Assembly (NCBI GenBank): GCA_963779325.1
Contig: CAVZXS010000009.1
Coordinates: 62,001 to 126,000, forward strand
Direction: 5' to 3'
From: CAVZXS01 sp963779325
GTDB lineage: Bacteria; Bacteroidota; Bacteroidia; Chitinophagales; Chitinophagaceae
DNA length: 64,000 bases
Made by a program: the position numbers and the translations under genes
The notes under the pieces: generated by a model
The model's database searches: none
Seen by the model: only the letters and a program-made list of their open reading frames with translations
Told to the model about the DNA's origin: nothing
In this document: piece after piece, positions 27,796-37,539 of the stretch
How the letters are laid out: every line of letters starts with the position of its first letter
How positions within the stretch are numbered: position 1 is the first letter of the stretch

Positions 27796-28911
27796 CTACT
27801 TCATTTCACTTATAAGAAGGTTCCACCTTTCTTTATGCTCAAACTTCAAAGCGTTATCTGCTTCTAAAAGATTTACATAATTGTCTATAAACTCAAATGT
27901 GTTGTCAAGAAGACGTAGATAATATTTTAAGGTTGCCATAATTCCATTAACGATTAATTGGCAACCATGTACATTTTTTACTCGTTGAATTTCTGCCTCA
28001 ATTTTTATGTACTCGTCCTTGTCTGGGTAAGCAGTTGACAGGATATAATAACGAGTAACCGGTGTTGTTTGGAATTTAACATAAGCATCTTCGACATGAC
28101 CTAACGTTATTTGTATACCGTGCTTTACTTCAACTGCTTCAAATTCCCGTTTCTTTTCGTCTATGATGTCGATATCTCCTATTCTGCCACTACTTTTATC
28201 AGAAGAAGTATGGCTTTCGATTGGCAAAAGTTCTTTTTTCTCAAAACGCTTTGTTTCTTTTATTAAACATTGGTAGGCTGCATAAATTGCTAATACTGGA
28301 AGACGGGAAGCGCCTTCAGCTTTATAAGTACCATTGAAATGATGATATAATAAATCTAAGATTGAATTAATGGAAAGTGTTGTAGGTTTTGCTAAATCAA
28401 TACTTTGCTTATTCCGTTGGATTATCAGTCCTTGAAATAAATAGCTTAAATATTTTTTGCATTCCGCACCATTTTCAATGTTGTCAATTATATCAAGAAA
28501 AACGCTTTTTAATTTTTTAGGACTAATTGCACCAGAAAAAGATTTATTAAAAGGAACTTTTTGTTCAAAGGACCTTGTTAACCAACCACTACCAGATTGC
28601 ATATATGGAAATCTCCGGGATTTTAAAAAAGGAGTTATATGCTTTTGGTCAAAAGGTCTCCCAGCATATCCGTTAGGAATACTGGCTTGGTGGTTACGGA
28701 TGTCTTGTTCAGGGTTAAAATACTTATAGGTTAAACTTGTAAAAATAACAGCTAAACAGGCTTTTGCTTGTTCGGAATATTGTAGAACGAGGTTAAGTAG
28801 AACTTGTTCTTCGGCTTTGAGGTCAGAAATTATATTATCATTAGAACCCACTTCCGACATTGCATCGTTGTATAGTTCGGTTAAAAATTCTGTCGGCGTT
28901 TGTTCTTTCAT
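27796..28911 (-). CDS. Type II restriction endonuclease, probably SacI-family
   Basis: 371 aa, directly abutting the methyltransferase gene (its ATG follows the methyltransferase stop with no gap). The mid-region has NGYAGRPFDQKHITPFL and SGSGWLTRSFEQKVPF, a pattern I associate with SacI-like endonucleases; the candidate catalytic centre is GRIGDIDIIDEKK followed by FEAVEVKHG, i.e. a D...ExK PD-(D/E)xK site around residues 240-262. It would cut DNA at the site protected by the partner methyltransferase. The endonuclease call rests on gene order and this motif; the SacI-family (GAGCTC) assignment is moderate. Confidence 0.78.
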   Translation of the reverse strand: MKEQTPTEFLTELYNDAMSEVGSNDNIISDLKAEEQVLLNLVLQYSEQAKACLAVIFTSLTYKYFNPEQDIRNHQASIPNGYAGRPFDQKHITPFLKSRRFPYMQSGSGWLTRSFEQKVPFNKSFSGAISPKKLKSVFLDIIDNIENGAECKKYLSYLFQGLIIQRNKQSIDLAKPTTLSINSILDLLYHHFNGTYKAEGASRLPVLAIYAAYQCLIKETKRFEKKELLPIESHTSSDKSSGRIGDIDIIDEKKREFEAVEVKHGIQITLGHVEDAYVKFQTTPVTRYYILSTAYPDKDEYIKIEAEIQRVKNVHGCQLIVNGIMATLKYYLRLLDNTFEFIDNYVNLLEADNALKFEHKERWNLLISEMK

Positions 28912-29949
28912 TTATATCAATTGTTCTTTGATTTGTTTTGTAATTTCTTTAATCATTGGAATACAAACACTATTTCCAATCTGCCGATAGAGTTCACCGA
29001 TATTATTAATTTTTTTGAACTTATCAGGGAAGCCCATGATTCTGTAACACTCATTGATGGTGAGTTTCCGAACTTTGCCATTATGATAAATCCAAAACCT
29101 TCCCGCACTTTCTTGAGATGGAATTGCAGGATGTAGGCCGTCTGTTGAATAAATACGGTTTGGCTGTTTATGAACTCTTGATAAATTTTCAGTTCCAGGT
29201 CTAACGCCCGCTTTTCTTATTTTCTTGTTGCGATAACCTATAAATATTAAACCGCTTTCTTGCACTTTGTAGTCATCAAGAATTGTATAAGGCTCACTTA
29301 AGAACTCAAAATTTCCATCGGTTTCCAAAATATCTTTTAGAATCGGCTTTGGTTTTGTTCTAAGTTTCGAGAAATCAAATTTCTTGTCCTTATGTCCAAT
29401 GATAATTATTCTTTCCCTGTTTTGAGGAACACCGAAGTCAGATGCATTTAGTAATTTCCATGACACTTTATATCCTAATTCTTCAAGGTCTTTCAAAATT
29501 GTTTTAAGTGTTTTACCTCCGTCATGGTGAATTAAATGTTTTACATTTTCAAGAAATACAACTTTTGGTTGCCTCATTTCTATGATTTTAAAAACATTGT
29601 AGATAAGCGTACCCCTTGTATCCTCAAACCCTTTCATTTTCCCTGAAATGCTAAAAGGTTGGCAAGGAAAACCTGCAGTTAATATATCATGTTTGGGAAC
29701 AATACTCAGATCAAGTTTTGTAATGTCACCAAAAGGAACTTCTCCAAAATTTAATTCATAACTTCTTTGCGCATGGAAATTAAATTCGGAAGTAAATATA
29801 CATTTCCCTTTGGTATCTTGCATCGGAATTCTAAAACCGCCAATTCCTGCAAACAAGTCTATGAACGTAAAATCATAATCTGTCGGTGGCGGAAAAGGAA
29901 CATCGAATTTCATCGGTAGAAGCATCTGCATCTGAGGTTCTTCAACCAA
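28912..29949 (-). CDS. DNA (cytosine-5-)-methyltransferase of the R-M system
   Basis: About 345 aa. All main C5-methyltransferase motifs are present in order: I FIDLFAGIGGF, IV GFPCQPFSISGK (catalytic Cys), VI FLENVKHL, VIII QNRERIIIIG, IX (RKLTINECYRIMGFPDKF) and X (YRQIGNSVCIP). The frame opens with a TTG at 29949; the first ATG is at 29931 and removes the 8-base overlap with the upstream small frame. It protects host DNA from the adjacent endonuclease. The target-recognition region between VIII and IX is short (~90 residues), as in single-specificity type II enzymes. Confidence 0.95.
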   Translation of the reverse strand: MVEEPQMQMLLPMKFDVPFPPPTDYDFTFIDLFAGIGGFRIPMQDTKGKCIFTSEFNFHAQRSYELNFGEVPFGDITKLDLSIVPKHDILTAGFPCQPFSISGKMKGFEDTRGTLIYNVFKIIEMRQPKVVFLENVKHLIHHDGGKTLKTILKDLEELGYKVSWKLLNASDFGVPQNRERIIIIGHKDKKFDFSKLRTKPKPILKDILETDGNFEFLSEPYTILDDYKVQESGLIFIGYRNKKIRKAGVRPGTENLSRVHKQPNRIYSTDGLHPAIPSQESAGRFWIYHNGKVRKLTINECYRIMGFPDKFKKINNIGELYRQIGNSVCIPMIKEITKQIKEQLI

Positions 29950-30121
29950 ACTTAAGATCTTCCGAAATAAGAGACAAGTAGTCTTTTGCCGGTTTTTTAT
30001 AATGTTGTGAAATTCCGTTTACAGGATTTTGGAAATAATGAGTAAGATGCGCCAAGCCGTTATCAGTTGCTCTGTCAACCTCAATTTTTAGTTTCTTTTT
30101 TATCGTTGAATACTTAACCAT
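29942..30121 (-). CDS. Small protein heading the R-M cassette, unknown
   Basis: 59 aa if translated from MVKYSTIKKKLKIEV at 30121 (frame open to 30157, 71 aa). It is basic and mostly helical (VDRATDNGLAHLTHYF, HYKKPAKDYLSLISED) and overlaps or nearly overlaps the methyltransferase start, so it is probably the first gene of the cassette. It does not show a clear helix-turn-helix of a C protein. It might be a small regulator or a leader; I cannot identify it. Confidence 0.5.
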   Translation of the reverse strand: MVKYSTIKKKLKIEVDRATDNGLAHLTHYFQNPVNGISQHYKKPAKDYLSLISEDLKFG

Positions 30122-30462
30122 TGTCAAACTATGTCCTTTTGCTTGCAATATCGGCAAAAATTACTAAAAATTTTATCAAATTTTGTACAGCCTGTGGAAA
30201 AGTCAAATCACATTTGTTTGTGTATTTGTCAGGCTGTAATGATGAATGTATTGTTCAATAAGCTAAAGGATAACCTGCCACTGCCGAAATTCAGTAAAAT
30301 AGTGTACTTACCCAAACTATTAGGCTTTTCGCAAATGCCGAATTTTATTTTGTGGCTTAAAGGCTGCCCCGCTTAGGTGGAAATCCCCCGCATCAGCGGG
30401 GATTGGAGAGGGGCGGGGAACTTATGCTGAAAGACAGAAGAACCCTGATAGCCCCTGATTTT
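30122..30462. other. Gap between the R-M cassette and mgtE
   Basis: Contains a spaced inverted repeat CAGCCTG (30189) / CAGGCTG (30230) and a GC-rich palindrome AATCCCCCGC-atca-GCGGGGATT (30377-30399). An open frame on the plus strand covers the region but does not look coding. Confidence 0.4.
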
Positions 30463-31845
30463 TTACAACAACGTACCTTTTAAAAATAAATAGGCAACGG
30501 AGAAGTAAATGATTATACCGGTAACATCGACCAGTGTAGCAACAAACGGAGCTGATGAAGTGGCGGGGTCTAATTTTAAGCGTTTTAGAAAAATAGGTAA
30601 CATAGAGCCTGCTATTGTGCCCCACAATACTACGCCTACAACTGAGGTGCCTGTGACCATGGCCAATTTAAATGTATGACTGCTGTATAAATGCGGCTGT
30701 ATATAACTCCATAAATAAGTTCTTAAAAAACCTACGAGTCCCAGTATACCGCCGAGTACCAAACCGGTTTTTAATTCTCTGCGGAAAATGCGCATCCACT
30801 CATGGATGGTGATTTCGCCTTTGGCCAAGGCCTGTATTACCAGGGTAGATGCTTGCGAACCGCTGTTGCCGCCACTGGAGATAATAAGCGGTACTAGCAT
30901 ATTGAGCACTACGACTTTTTTTATTTCATCTTCAAAAAAACTCATAGCGCTGGCGGTTAATAACTCGCCTACAAAAAGAATAACCAGCCAAGGCGCTCTT
31001 TTGCCAATCAGTTTCCAGAATGGCATATCGAGGTATGGTTCATCCAGCGCTTCGGTACCGCCAATCTTTTGTATGTCTTCACTATACTCTTCCTCCGCCA
31101 CCCACAATATATCATCGATGGTAACAATGCCGAGCAGTTTATTACTTTTACTTACCACCGGTAATGCTACGCGGTTATTCATACGGAATGCTTCACTGCC
31201 TATTTCCTGGTCATCATCCGCTTTCAGCGCCACAAAACGACTGTCCATGAGTTCACTTACTTTTTTATCGGGCGAAGCCAATATAAATTCTCTTATTCGT
31301 ATGTCATCCAGCAATTCGCCATTATTATTAATAACATAGATTACATCAATGGTTTCGCTGTTTTTACCTACGGTACGTATGGTATTTAAAACTTCGGCTA
31401 CCGTATTATGCTCATAAACATACACATAGTCGGGCGTCATTAGCCGGCCTACGCTGTTCTCGGGGTATCCGAGTAATGATAATGTGATTTTTCTTTCTTC
31501 GGGGTTCAGGGTCTTTATTAATTCCCGTACCGCATTGCTGGGCAATTCCTCCAAAAAATCTGTACGGTCATCGGCCGGTAATTCATTTAAAAGTTCGGCG
31601 GTTTTATAAGGCGGTAATTCTTTTATTATTTGTTTTTGGGTACTGAGGTCAAGTATTTTAAATACACTGGCGGCACGGTGAATACTCATATTGGAAATAA
31701 CTAAGCTTTCATAACCGGGGAATTCTTCTACCAGCTCGGCCACATCACTGATATTTTGCCGGTCCAGCAGCTCCTGTATGGCCGGCTGATCATGAATGAT
31801 TTCTTCGAGCTGATCGCGGAGTGTTATGATTTCCTCTTCCTGCAT
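30463..31845 (-). CDS. mgtE: Magnesium transporter MgtE
   Basis: 460 aa from the ATG at 31845 (MQEEEIITLRDQLEE); the frame is open further to 32004, but those 53 residues are unlike MgtE. The layout is standard: N domain with repeated ELPPYKTAELLNELPADD-like helices (~1-130), two CBS domains (~135-255, GRLMTPDYVYV; DKKVSELMDSRFVAL) that sense Mg2+, and five membrane helices with SGGNSGSQASTLVIQALA lining the Mg2+ path. It is an inner-membrane Mg2+ channel gated by cytoplasmic Mg2+. It stands alone. Confidence 0.96.
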   Translation of the reverse strand: MQEEEIITLRDQLEEIIHDQPAIQELLDRQNISDVAELVEEFPGYESLVISNMSIHRAASVFKILDLSTQKQIIKELPPYKTAELLNELPADDRTDFLEELPSNAVRELIKTLNPEERKITLSLLGYPENSVGRLMTPDYVYVYEHNTVAEVLNTIRTVGKNSETIDVIYVINNNGELLDDIRIREFILASPDKKVSELMDSRFVALKADDDQEIGSEAFRMNNRVALPVVSKSNKLLGIVTIDDILWVAEEEYSEDIQKIGGTEALDEPYLDMPFWKLIGKRAPWLVILFVGELLTASAMSFFEDEIKKVVVLNMLVPLIISSGGNSGSQASTLVIQALAKGEITIHEWMRIFRRELKTGLVLGGILGLVGFLRTYLWSYIQPHLYSSHTFKLAMVTGTSVVGVVLWGTIAGSMLPIFLKRLKLDPATSSAPFVATLVDVTGIIIYFSVAYLFLKGTLL

Positions 31846-32378
31846 GGCGGCGAAATTAAAAAAATATATGGAAGGTTGAGGAATTGATTTGTTTAAAGAG
31901 AAATGAGGAGAATGGAAAATATTTGAACAGGGGCTGAAGCTGATTGCTGTTTTGCTTTTATACCGTAGGATTTTTTTTAACCTTAGTAGAAAACAACTCA
32001 TCAATTACCCGAACCTCATTGCTTTATTTTGATTAATAAGGTAATAAGGTAGATTCTATAGTGCGATTTTATTTCTACTAAGGTTAGGAAATGCTTAATA
32101 AAAGCCAGCTTGATTGAATCGCCCGGACTTCGAATCAAAGGGTTTTATAAAGCTATTTTATGAATTAAGTACATATAATCATTTTATTTCCCGCCATTTC
32201 AAAACATGCACTAATACCGCTTATAATCCTAATATAGTCCGAAGTTTCATTCATGGCGGCATTATACGTTTCGTCAGGTTTGGAGAGATTTTATTGGACT
32301 ATTTACTATTTAAAATTGGTATAACCTTATATTTTCGAATTAGTCAACCGTTGTATAGTTTTGTCCATTATTAATTTT
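31846..32378. other. Intergenic region with a 15-bp spaced inverted repeat
   Basis: TAACCTTAGTAGAAA (31979-31993) and its exact inverse TTTCTACTAAGGTTA (32072-32086) enclose 78 bases. No gene is supported inside; the small open frames on the plus strand look random. A TAGTTTTG -7-like box at 32356-32363 may serve the SET gene. Confidence 0.5.
32356..32363 (+). promoter_or_regulatory. Possible -7 box of the SET-domain gene
   Basis: TAGTTTTG fits TAnnTTTG and is 15 bases before the ATG; only a weak -33 match (TTTTC near 32333) is seen. Confidence 0.3.
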
Positions 32379-32765
32379 ATGATACGACCTTTTTTATACA
32401 TAGATAAAGCGCAGGGTAAGGGCAGGGGTGTATTTACCCAAAATAAAATAGCGGTAGATACCGTAATTGAAACGGCCCCCGTAATAGTAATGAGTAAAGA
32501 CGACAGGGCTTTGCTGGATAAAACATTATTACATGATTATATTTTTGAATGGGGAAAAGAAGCTGATCAATGCTGTATGGCACTGGGTTGGGTGCCGGTG
32601 TATAATCACAGCTACGGATCCAACTGCGAATACTTTATGGATTTTAAAGATGAAACCATTAGCATAAAGACGATAAGAAATATAGAAGCCGGTGAGGAAC
32701 TGACGATAAACTACAATGGCGACTGGAATGACCGGAAACCGGTTTGGTTTGATGCGGAGATTTGA
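32379..32765 (+). CDS. SET-domain protein
   Basis: 128 aa, a compact SET domain with little else. KAQGKGRGVFTQNKI opens the domain (GRG), YNHSYGSNCEYFMD gives the N-H-x5-N-C motif and EELTINYNGDW the final E-x-L-x-x-x-Y; these form the S-adenosylmethionine pocket and the pseudoknot. It is therefore likely a lysine methyltransferase or a close relative; no histone-like target is identifiable, and small bacterial SET proteins mostly have unknown substrates. Convergent with mutS across a palindrome. Confidence 0.87.
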   Translation: MIRPFLYIDKAQGKGRGVFTQNKIAVDTVIETAPVIVMSKDDRALLDKTLLHDYIFEWGKEADQCCMALGWVPVYNHSYGSNCEYFMDFKDETISIKTIRNIEAGEELTINYNGDWNDRKPVWFDAEI

Positions 32766-32768
32766 GTG

Positions 32769-32845
32769 GTGAGTAGTGAATTGTGAATAGATGCAGACCT
32801 AAAACTTACGGCTCAACCGCTCACTATTCACCATTCACTACTCAC
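32769..32845. repeat. 22-bp inverted repeat between convergent genes
   Basis: 32769-32790 and 32824-32845 are inverse copies with one mismatch, built of AGTGAAT/GTGAATA-like heptamers. It may act as a bidirectional terminator and resembles in style the heptamer array at 10986. Confidence 0.75.
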
Positions 32846-32903
32846 AAATTAGTAACAGCTTAAGTTTGTTATAGCATTAGCTGGATGATTCAATACTGTG
32901 CCC

Positions 32904-35507
32904 CTACTTCAATTTGCCTTTTATCTCTTGCAATTTCAATAACGCTTCTACGGGAGTCAGTCGGTTGATATCAATATCAGTTAATAATTTTCTTATTTCA
33001 TCAAAGGTTTCGCTGTGCGCATCAAAAATACTGAGTTGCATTTTGGGTAATGAAAGTGATTTTACATTTTCGCCTTTTTTTTCATCTACATGTTTGGTTT
33101 CCAACTGTTGTAAAATATCATTGGCCCTTTCTATTAATGAGGGAGGCATGCCCGCCATTTTGGCTACATGAATACCGAAGCTGTGGGTGCTGCCGCCCCT
33201 GGCCAGTTTGCGCAGGAAAATAATTTTATTGCCCGCTTCTTTATTGGTGATATGATAATTTTTTACCCTTGATAATTTTTCTTCCAGCTCATTCAGTTCA
33301 TGATAGTGCGTAGCGAATAATGTTTTGGGTTGATGCGGCGATGCATGTAAATATTCTACAATGCTCCACGCGATGGAAATACCGTCGTAAGTAGATGTTC
33401 CTCTTCCAATCTCATCAAGCAATATTAAACTGCGAGGTGTAATATTATTAATGATACCGGCCGTTTCGTTCATCTCTACCATGAATGTAGATTCGCCGCC
33501 GCTTAAATTATCGGAAGCGCCTACTCTTGTAAAAATTTTATCCGTTAATGAAATATCAGAATCGCCGGCGGGGATAAAAGAACCGATATGCGCCATAATG
33601 GTAATCAATGCCGTTTGTCGCAGCAAGGCCGATTTACCGCTCATATTGGGCCCGGTAAGAATGATTATTTGCTGCTCTGTTTTATTTAATTCAATATCAT
33701 TGGTAATATAAGTTTCACCCGCAGGTAAATTTCTTTCTATCACGGGGTGGCGACCGTCTTTTATTTTCAGTTCCTGCCCGTCGTGCAATTTGGGTTTGCG
33801 GTATTGGTATTGTATGGCATTGTTGGCAAAGCAACCGAGACAGTCCAATATGGCTAAAATATTTCCGTTGGTTTGCACGGGTTGTAAATAATCGTGCAAC
33901 TCATTTAGCAGGCTTTCAAAAACCTGTAATTCTATTTTTAATATTTTTTCTTCGGCGCCGGTTATTTTTTCTTCGTAGTCTTTTAATTCGGGTGTAATGT
34001 ATCTTTCCGCATTGGCAAGGGTTTGCTTACGCATCCAACTTGCGGGTACTTTATTCTTGTGTACATTGGTTACTTCAAGATAATAGCCAAATACATTGTT
34101 GAAAGCAATTTTTAATGAACTGATGCCCGTTGCTTCCGCTTCTTTTTGCTGCAACTGCACTAAGTACTCTTTTCCGCTGTGTGCAATCATTCGCAGCTCA
34201 TCAAGCTCAGCATTAATGCCGCTATTAATCATACCGCCTTTGGCAGCAAGGGCCGGCGGGTTATCCGTAATCTCTTTTACAATTTTACCGGCAATATAAT
34301 GACAGGGATTTACGGCATCGCCCAATCTTTTTAAATAATCATTAGCAGAAGCAGCACATAATTGTTTTACCGCATCAGCATGATGTAACCCTCTTGCCAA
34401 CTGTAATACTTCGCGGGGGTTAATTTTCTTCAGTGGAATTTTTGAAACCAATCTTTCCACATCGCCGCATTGTTTAATATGCTGTGTAATTTTATTGCGC
34501 AGCTCCGTTTCTTTTAGTAAAAACGCTACCGTGTCCAATCGTTCATTGATGCGCAGCATTTCTTTCAACGGAAAAACAATCCACCGCTTGAGCAATCTTG
34601 CACCCATGGGCGAAACAGTATTGTCCAATATGCTCAACAATGTTTGATTACCTTCTGAATTGCCCTGTACCAATTCAAGGTTTCGTATGGTAAAACGATC
34701 CATCCATAAAAAATCTTCGCGGTCAATACGGTGCAGGGCGGCAATATGTTGCAGGTTGGGATGCTCCGTATCTTTTAAATAATGAAGCACCGCGCCGGCG
34801 GCAACGAGCCCGTTGCTTAAATCATCTACACCAAACCCTTTGAGTGAATGTGTTTGAAAATGTTTTAATAAACTTTCTTCGGCATAGGCTTGTTGAAAAA
34901 TCCATTCGTCCAATGCGTACGAATACATTTTGGCGCCAAAGGTTTCTTTAAAAAGTTTTTGTTTGTGCCGTTGAAAAATAACTTCAGCCGGTTTAAAACT
35001 TTGCAATAATTTATCGGCATAGTCGCGGTCGCCTTCGGCTATTAAAAATTCGCCGGTAGATATATCTAAAAAAGCAAGACCGTATTTATCATTATCGGTA
35101 AAATGAATACCCGCTAAAAAATTATTGGAGCCGTGATCTAAAATTTTATCATTGGTAGCGGTACCGGGCGTTATCATTTCGGTAACGCCGCGTTTTACAA
35201 TACCTTTCGCTTGTTTGGGGTCTTCCAACTGATCGCAAATAGCCACCCGATAACCGGCTTTTACTAATTTATGCAAATAGGTATCCATAGCATGATGCGG
35301 AAAACCCGCCAGGTCCAATGAAGAAGCCGCGCCGTTATTTCTTTTGGTGAGTGTAATGCCGAGTACCCTTGAAGCAATTACTGCATCGGGGCCAAAGGTT
35401 TCATAAAAATCTCCCACACGAAATAATAACACAGCATCCGGGTACTTTTTTTTAATAGCACTGTGTTGCTGCATTAAAGGAGTTTCTTCTATTTTAGTCT
35501 TGCTCAT
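32904..35507 (-). CDS. mutS: DNA mismatch repair protein MutS
   Basis: 867 aa, full length. The N-terminal mismatch-binding domain has DAVLLFRVGDFYETFGPDA (the F-x-E mismatch wedge), the core has lever/clamp domains, and the ATPase shows LTGPNMSGKSALLRQTAL (Walker A), LLDEIGRGTSTYDGISIAW (Walker B/signature) and ATHYHEL. It recognises mismatches and starts repair with MutL, which is not in this window. The C-terminal region (LTDIDINRLTPVEALLKLQE) is the usual tail. The gene is divergent from muiA. Confidence 0.97.
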   Translation of the reverse strand: MSKTKIEETPLMQQHSAIKKKYPDAVLLFRVGDFYETFGPDAVIASRVLGITLTKRNNGAASSLDLAGFPHHAMDTYLHKLVKAGYRVAICDQLEDPKQAKGIVKRGVTEMITPGTATNDKILDHGSNNFLAGIHFTDNDKYGLAFLDISTGEFLIAEGDRDYADKLLQSFKPAEVIFQRHKQKLFKETFGAKMYSYALDEWIFQQAYAEESLLKHFQTHSLKGFGVDDLSNGLVAAGAVLHYLKDTEHPNLQHIAALHRIDREDFLWMDRFTIRNLELVQGNSEGNQTLLSILDNTVSPMGARLLKRWIVFPLKEMLRINERLDTVAFLLKETELRNKITQHIKQCGDVERLVSKIPLKKINPREVLQLARGLHHADAVKQLCAASANDYLKRLGDAVNPCHYIAGKIVKEITDNPPALAAKGGMINSGINAELDELRMIAHSGKEYLVQLQQKEAEATGISSLKIAFNNVFGYYLEVTNVHKNKVPASWMRKQTLANAERYITPELKDYEEKITGAEEKILKIELQVFESLLNELHDYLQPVQTNGNILAILDCLGCFANNAIQYQYRKPKLHDGQELKIKDGRHPVIERNLPAGETYITNDIELNKTEQQIIILTGPNMSGKSALLRQTALITIMAHIGSFIPAGDSDISLTDKIFTRVGASDNLSGGESTFMVEMNETAGIINNITPRSLILLDEIGRGTSTYDGISIAWSIVEYLHASPHQPKTLFATHYHELNELEEKLSRVKNYHITNKEAGNKIIFLRKLARGGSTHSFGIHVAKMAGMPPSLIERANDILQQLETKHVDEKKGENVKSLSLPKMQLSIFDAHSETFDEIRKLLTDIDINRLTPVEALLKLQEIKGKLK

Positions 35508-35631
35508 TGTTATTTTGGATATTTCTCAATCTGCCGCCAACGGCGTCTTTTTAGCCTGTCCGAAACAAAAATAAGGAACTCCTTATGTAACTTTTCTTTC
35601 TTCTGCATCTGTTATTGAAATTATACACTAT

Positions 35632-37338
35632 ATGCAGAAATTATTAAAGATCGCCGTACTTTTTTACTTTCAATCCGTAACCGCCCAAGATACAGCAAGG
35701 GCCGATGCCGATATCACCAATGCCACCGTTTATTTTGGTTATGGCGCCGAGCTTACCCATCAGGCCAAAGTTAAAACCGGTACTGCCACCAAGACAATTA
35801 TTATCAATCAACTCAGTACCAATATTGATATAAACAGTTTACAGGTCAGTTGCCCCGAAGAAGTATCTATCTTATCTCAACAGTACAACCTTTTTTACCC
35901 AACAGCCCCGATACTTGCTAAAAGCAAAGAAATAGAAAGAATAGAAGACAGTATTGAATTGGTGCAAAAAGATATTAACCGTATAGAAAATAATATAACC
36001 ATAGAACGGGAGATATTAATTAAAACAGGCACCCTCATAGAAAGTACGCTGAGTACAGGAGGTACTAAAACCGTGACAAGCGCCGAAGTGCTGAAATTGG
36101 TAGAATATTATAATGCCCGTATAGAAAAATCGAAAACAAATATTTATAATTACGAGTTGGCCAATAAACAATCTGCAAAAAAAATAGAAGCATTGCGTAA
36201 AAAGATTGCTGATTTAAATAAAGGCAACTCATTGACTGTGGCCAAACCCTACGGCCAAATTATTTTACAGGTGATATGCGCCAAGCCCGGCGAAATACCC
36301 GTAGCGCTTTCTTATTATACACACAATGCAGGATGGACACCTACTTATGACATTCGTGTGAATTCAAAAACCAATAAAGTAAAATTGGTTTATAAAGCAT
36401 CGCTTACACAAACAACGGGTATCAACTGGAAAAAAACAAAACTGACATTGAGTACGGGCACGCCGAACTTTGGCGTATCGGCCCCTGTACTTTCTCCGTG
36501 GTTTTTGCAATTATATGTTCCTGAATTGTATGGTCAATTACAAGGTCGTGTACCGGGAGTAAATGCTATGAGAAACCGAATACAATCTTTCGGAGATGAT
36601 AAAGCTCTTTCAGAAGTTGTGGTAACGGCTGCCGACGGAGAATACAGGCAGGAAAGAAAAGAAAAGCAAAAAGATGAAACTATTGACCCGAGTACATTGC
36701 AGCAGTTTACCACACTGAATGAAGGACAATTAAATACCAATTTTGAAATTGACCTGCCTTATGATATTGACAGCGACGGCAAACTGCAAAGTGTAACTAT
36801 TAAAGATGAAGAGATTAATTGCATATTGAAAAACTATGCCATACCCCGGATGGATAAGGAATCTTATTTATTAGCCGAAATAACGGATTGGCAAAATCTT
36901 GACCTGCTGCCCGGTGATGCAAATATTATTATGGATAACACTTATATCGGTAAATCATTAATTGATCCCAACAGTACCGCCGATACATTAAATCTTTCTC
37001 TGGGAAAAGATAAAAGAGCGGCGGTAAAAAGATCGCTGGTAAAAGAACTGAGCAGTTTAAAAACAAGCGGCGGCAATAACAAGCAGGTATTTACCTATGA
37101 AATAATTGTAAAAAACAATAAACAAACCGATATCAATCTTCTACTAAAGGATCAGTATCCGTTGAGTACGATAAAAGAAGTAGAAGTAAAATTGGAAGAC
37201 AGCGGTGATGCCATAGTAAATGCCGAAACCGGTGTACTGACCTGGAAAATAACACTGAAACCCGGCGAAAGTAAAAAAGTAAGATTTACATACAGCGTAA
37301 AATATCCGAAGGATAAAAAGATAGTAAACTTAAAATAA
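35632..37338 (+). CDS. MuiA-like (DUF4139) secreted protein with a plug-like insert
   Basis: 568 aa. Signal peptide to about residue 18 (VTAQ). N-terminal DUF4140 (DITNATVYFGYGAELTHQA), a coiled-coil segment (~100-195, KEIERIEDSIELVQKDINR), and C-terminal DUF4139 with SYYTHNAGWTPTYDIRV and KKTKLTLSTG. This is the mucoidy-inhibitor MuiA family; its biochemical function is unknown. Between ~300 and 350 an insert reads GQLQGRVPGVNAMRNRIQSF and LSEVVVTAADG, very like the hinge between a CarboxypepD_reg domain and a TonB plug, which is not part of the general family. Confidence 0.85.
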   Translation: MQKLLKIAVLFYFQSVTAQDTARADADITNATVYFGYGAELTHQAKVKTGTATKTIIINQLSTNIDINSLQVSCPEEVSILSQQYNLFYPTAPILAKSKEIERIEDSIELVQKDINRIENNITIEREILIKTGTLIESTLSTGGTKTVTSAEVLKLVEYYNARIEKSKTNIYNYELANKQSAKKIEALRKKIADLNKGNSLTVAKPYGQIILQVICAKPGEIPVALSYYTHNAGWTPTYDIRVNSKTNKVKLVYKASLTQTTGINWKKTKLTLSTGTPNFGVSAPVLSPWFLQLYVPELYGQLQGRVPGVNAMRNRIQSFGDDKALSEVVVTAADGEYRQERKEKQKDETIDPSTLQQFTTLNEGQLNTNFEIDLPYDIDSDGKLQSVTIKDEEINCILKNYAIPRMDKESYLLAEITDWQNLDLLPGDANIIMDNTYIGKSLIDPNSTADTLNLSLGKDKRAAVKRSLVKELSSLKTSGGNNKQVFTYEIIVKNNKQTDINLLLKDQYPLSTIKEVEVKLEDSGDAIVNAETGVLTWKITLKPGESKKVRFTYSVKYPKDKKIVNLK

Positions 37339-37539
37339 GTTTTATAGAGTGTGAGATGGCGATGGCTCCATGTAAAAGTGAGGGCCATTTTTTTGTTATC
37401 TATGAAGTATAGAGTTGGCAATAAAGAGTTAAATGAGGGTATGCCGAAGTTAAGCTGATTATTACCTTAGGTTATGTGCTTATTTATATAATATGCACAC
37501 TGATGCAACCACTGATATTTTTTTGACTGAACTGATGCT
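37339..37539. other. Region between muiA and the transposase element
   Basis: A possible short terminator-like region after muiA, then AT-rich sequence up to the first hairpin of the IS200-type element at 37540. Confidence 0.35.

Noticed and set aside
30131..30376. 81-residue plus-strand frame beside the R-M cassette
   Set aside because: Low-complexity and overlaps the upstream region and palindrome; no sign of selection visible.
32114..32374. 86-residue frame before the SET gene
   Set aside because: Composition looks random and it covers the likely SET promoter.
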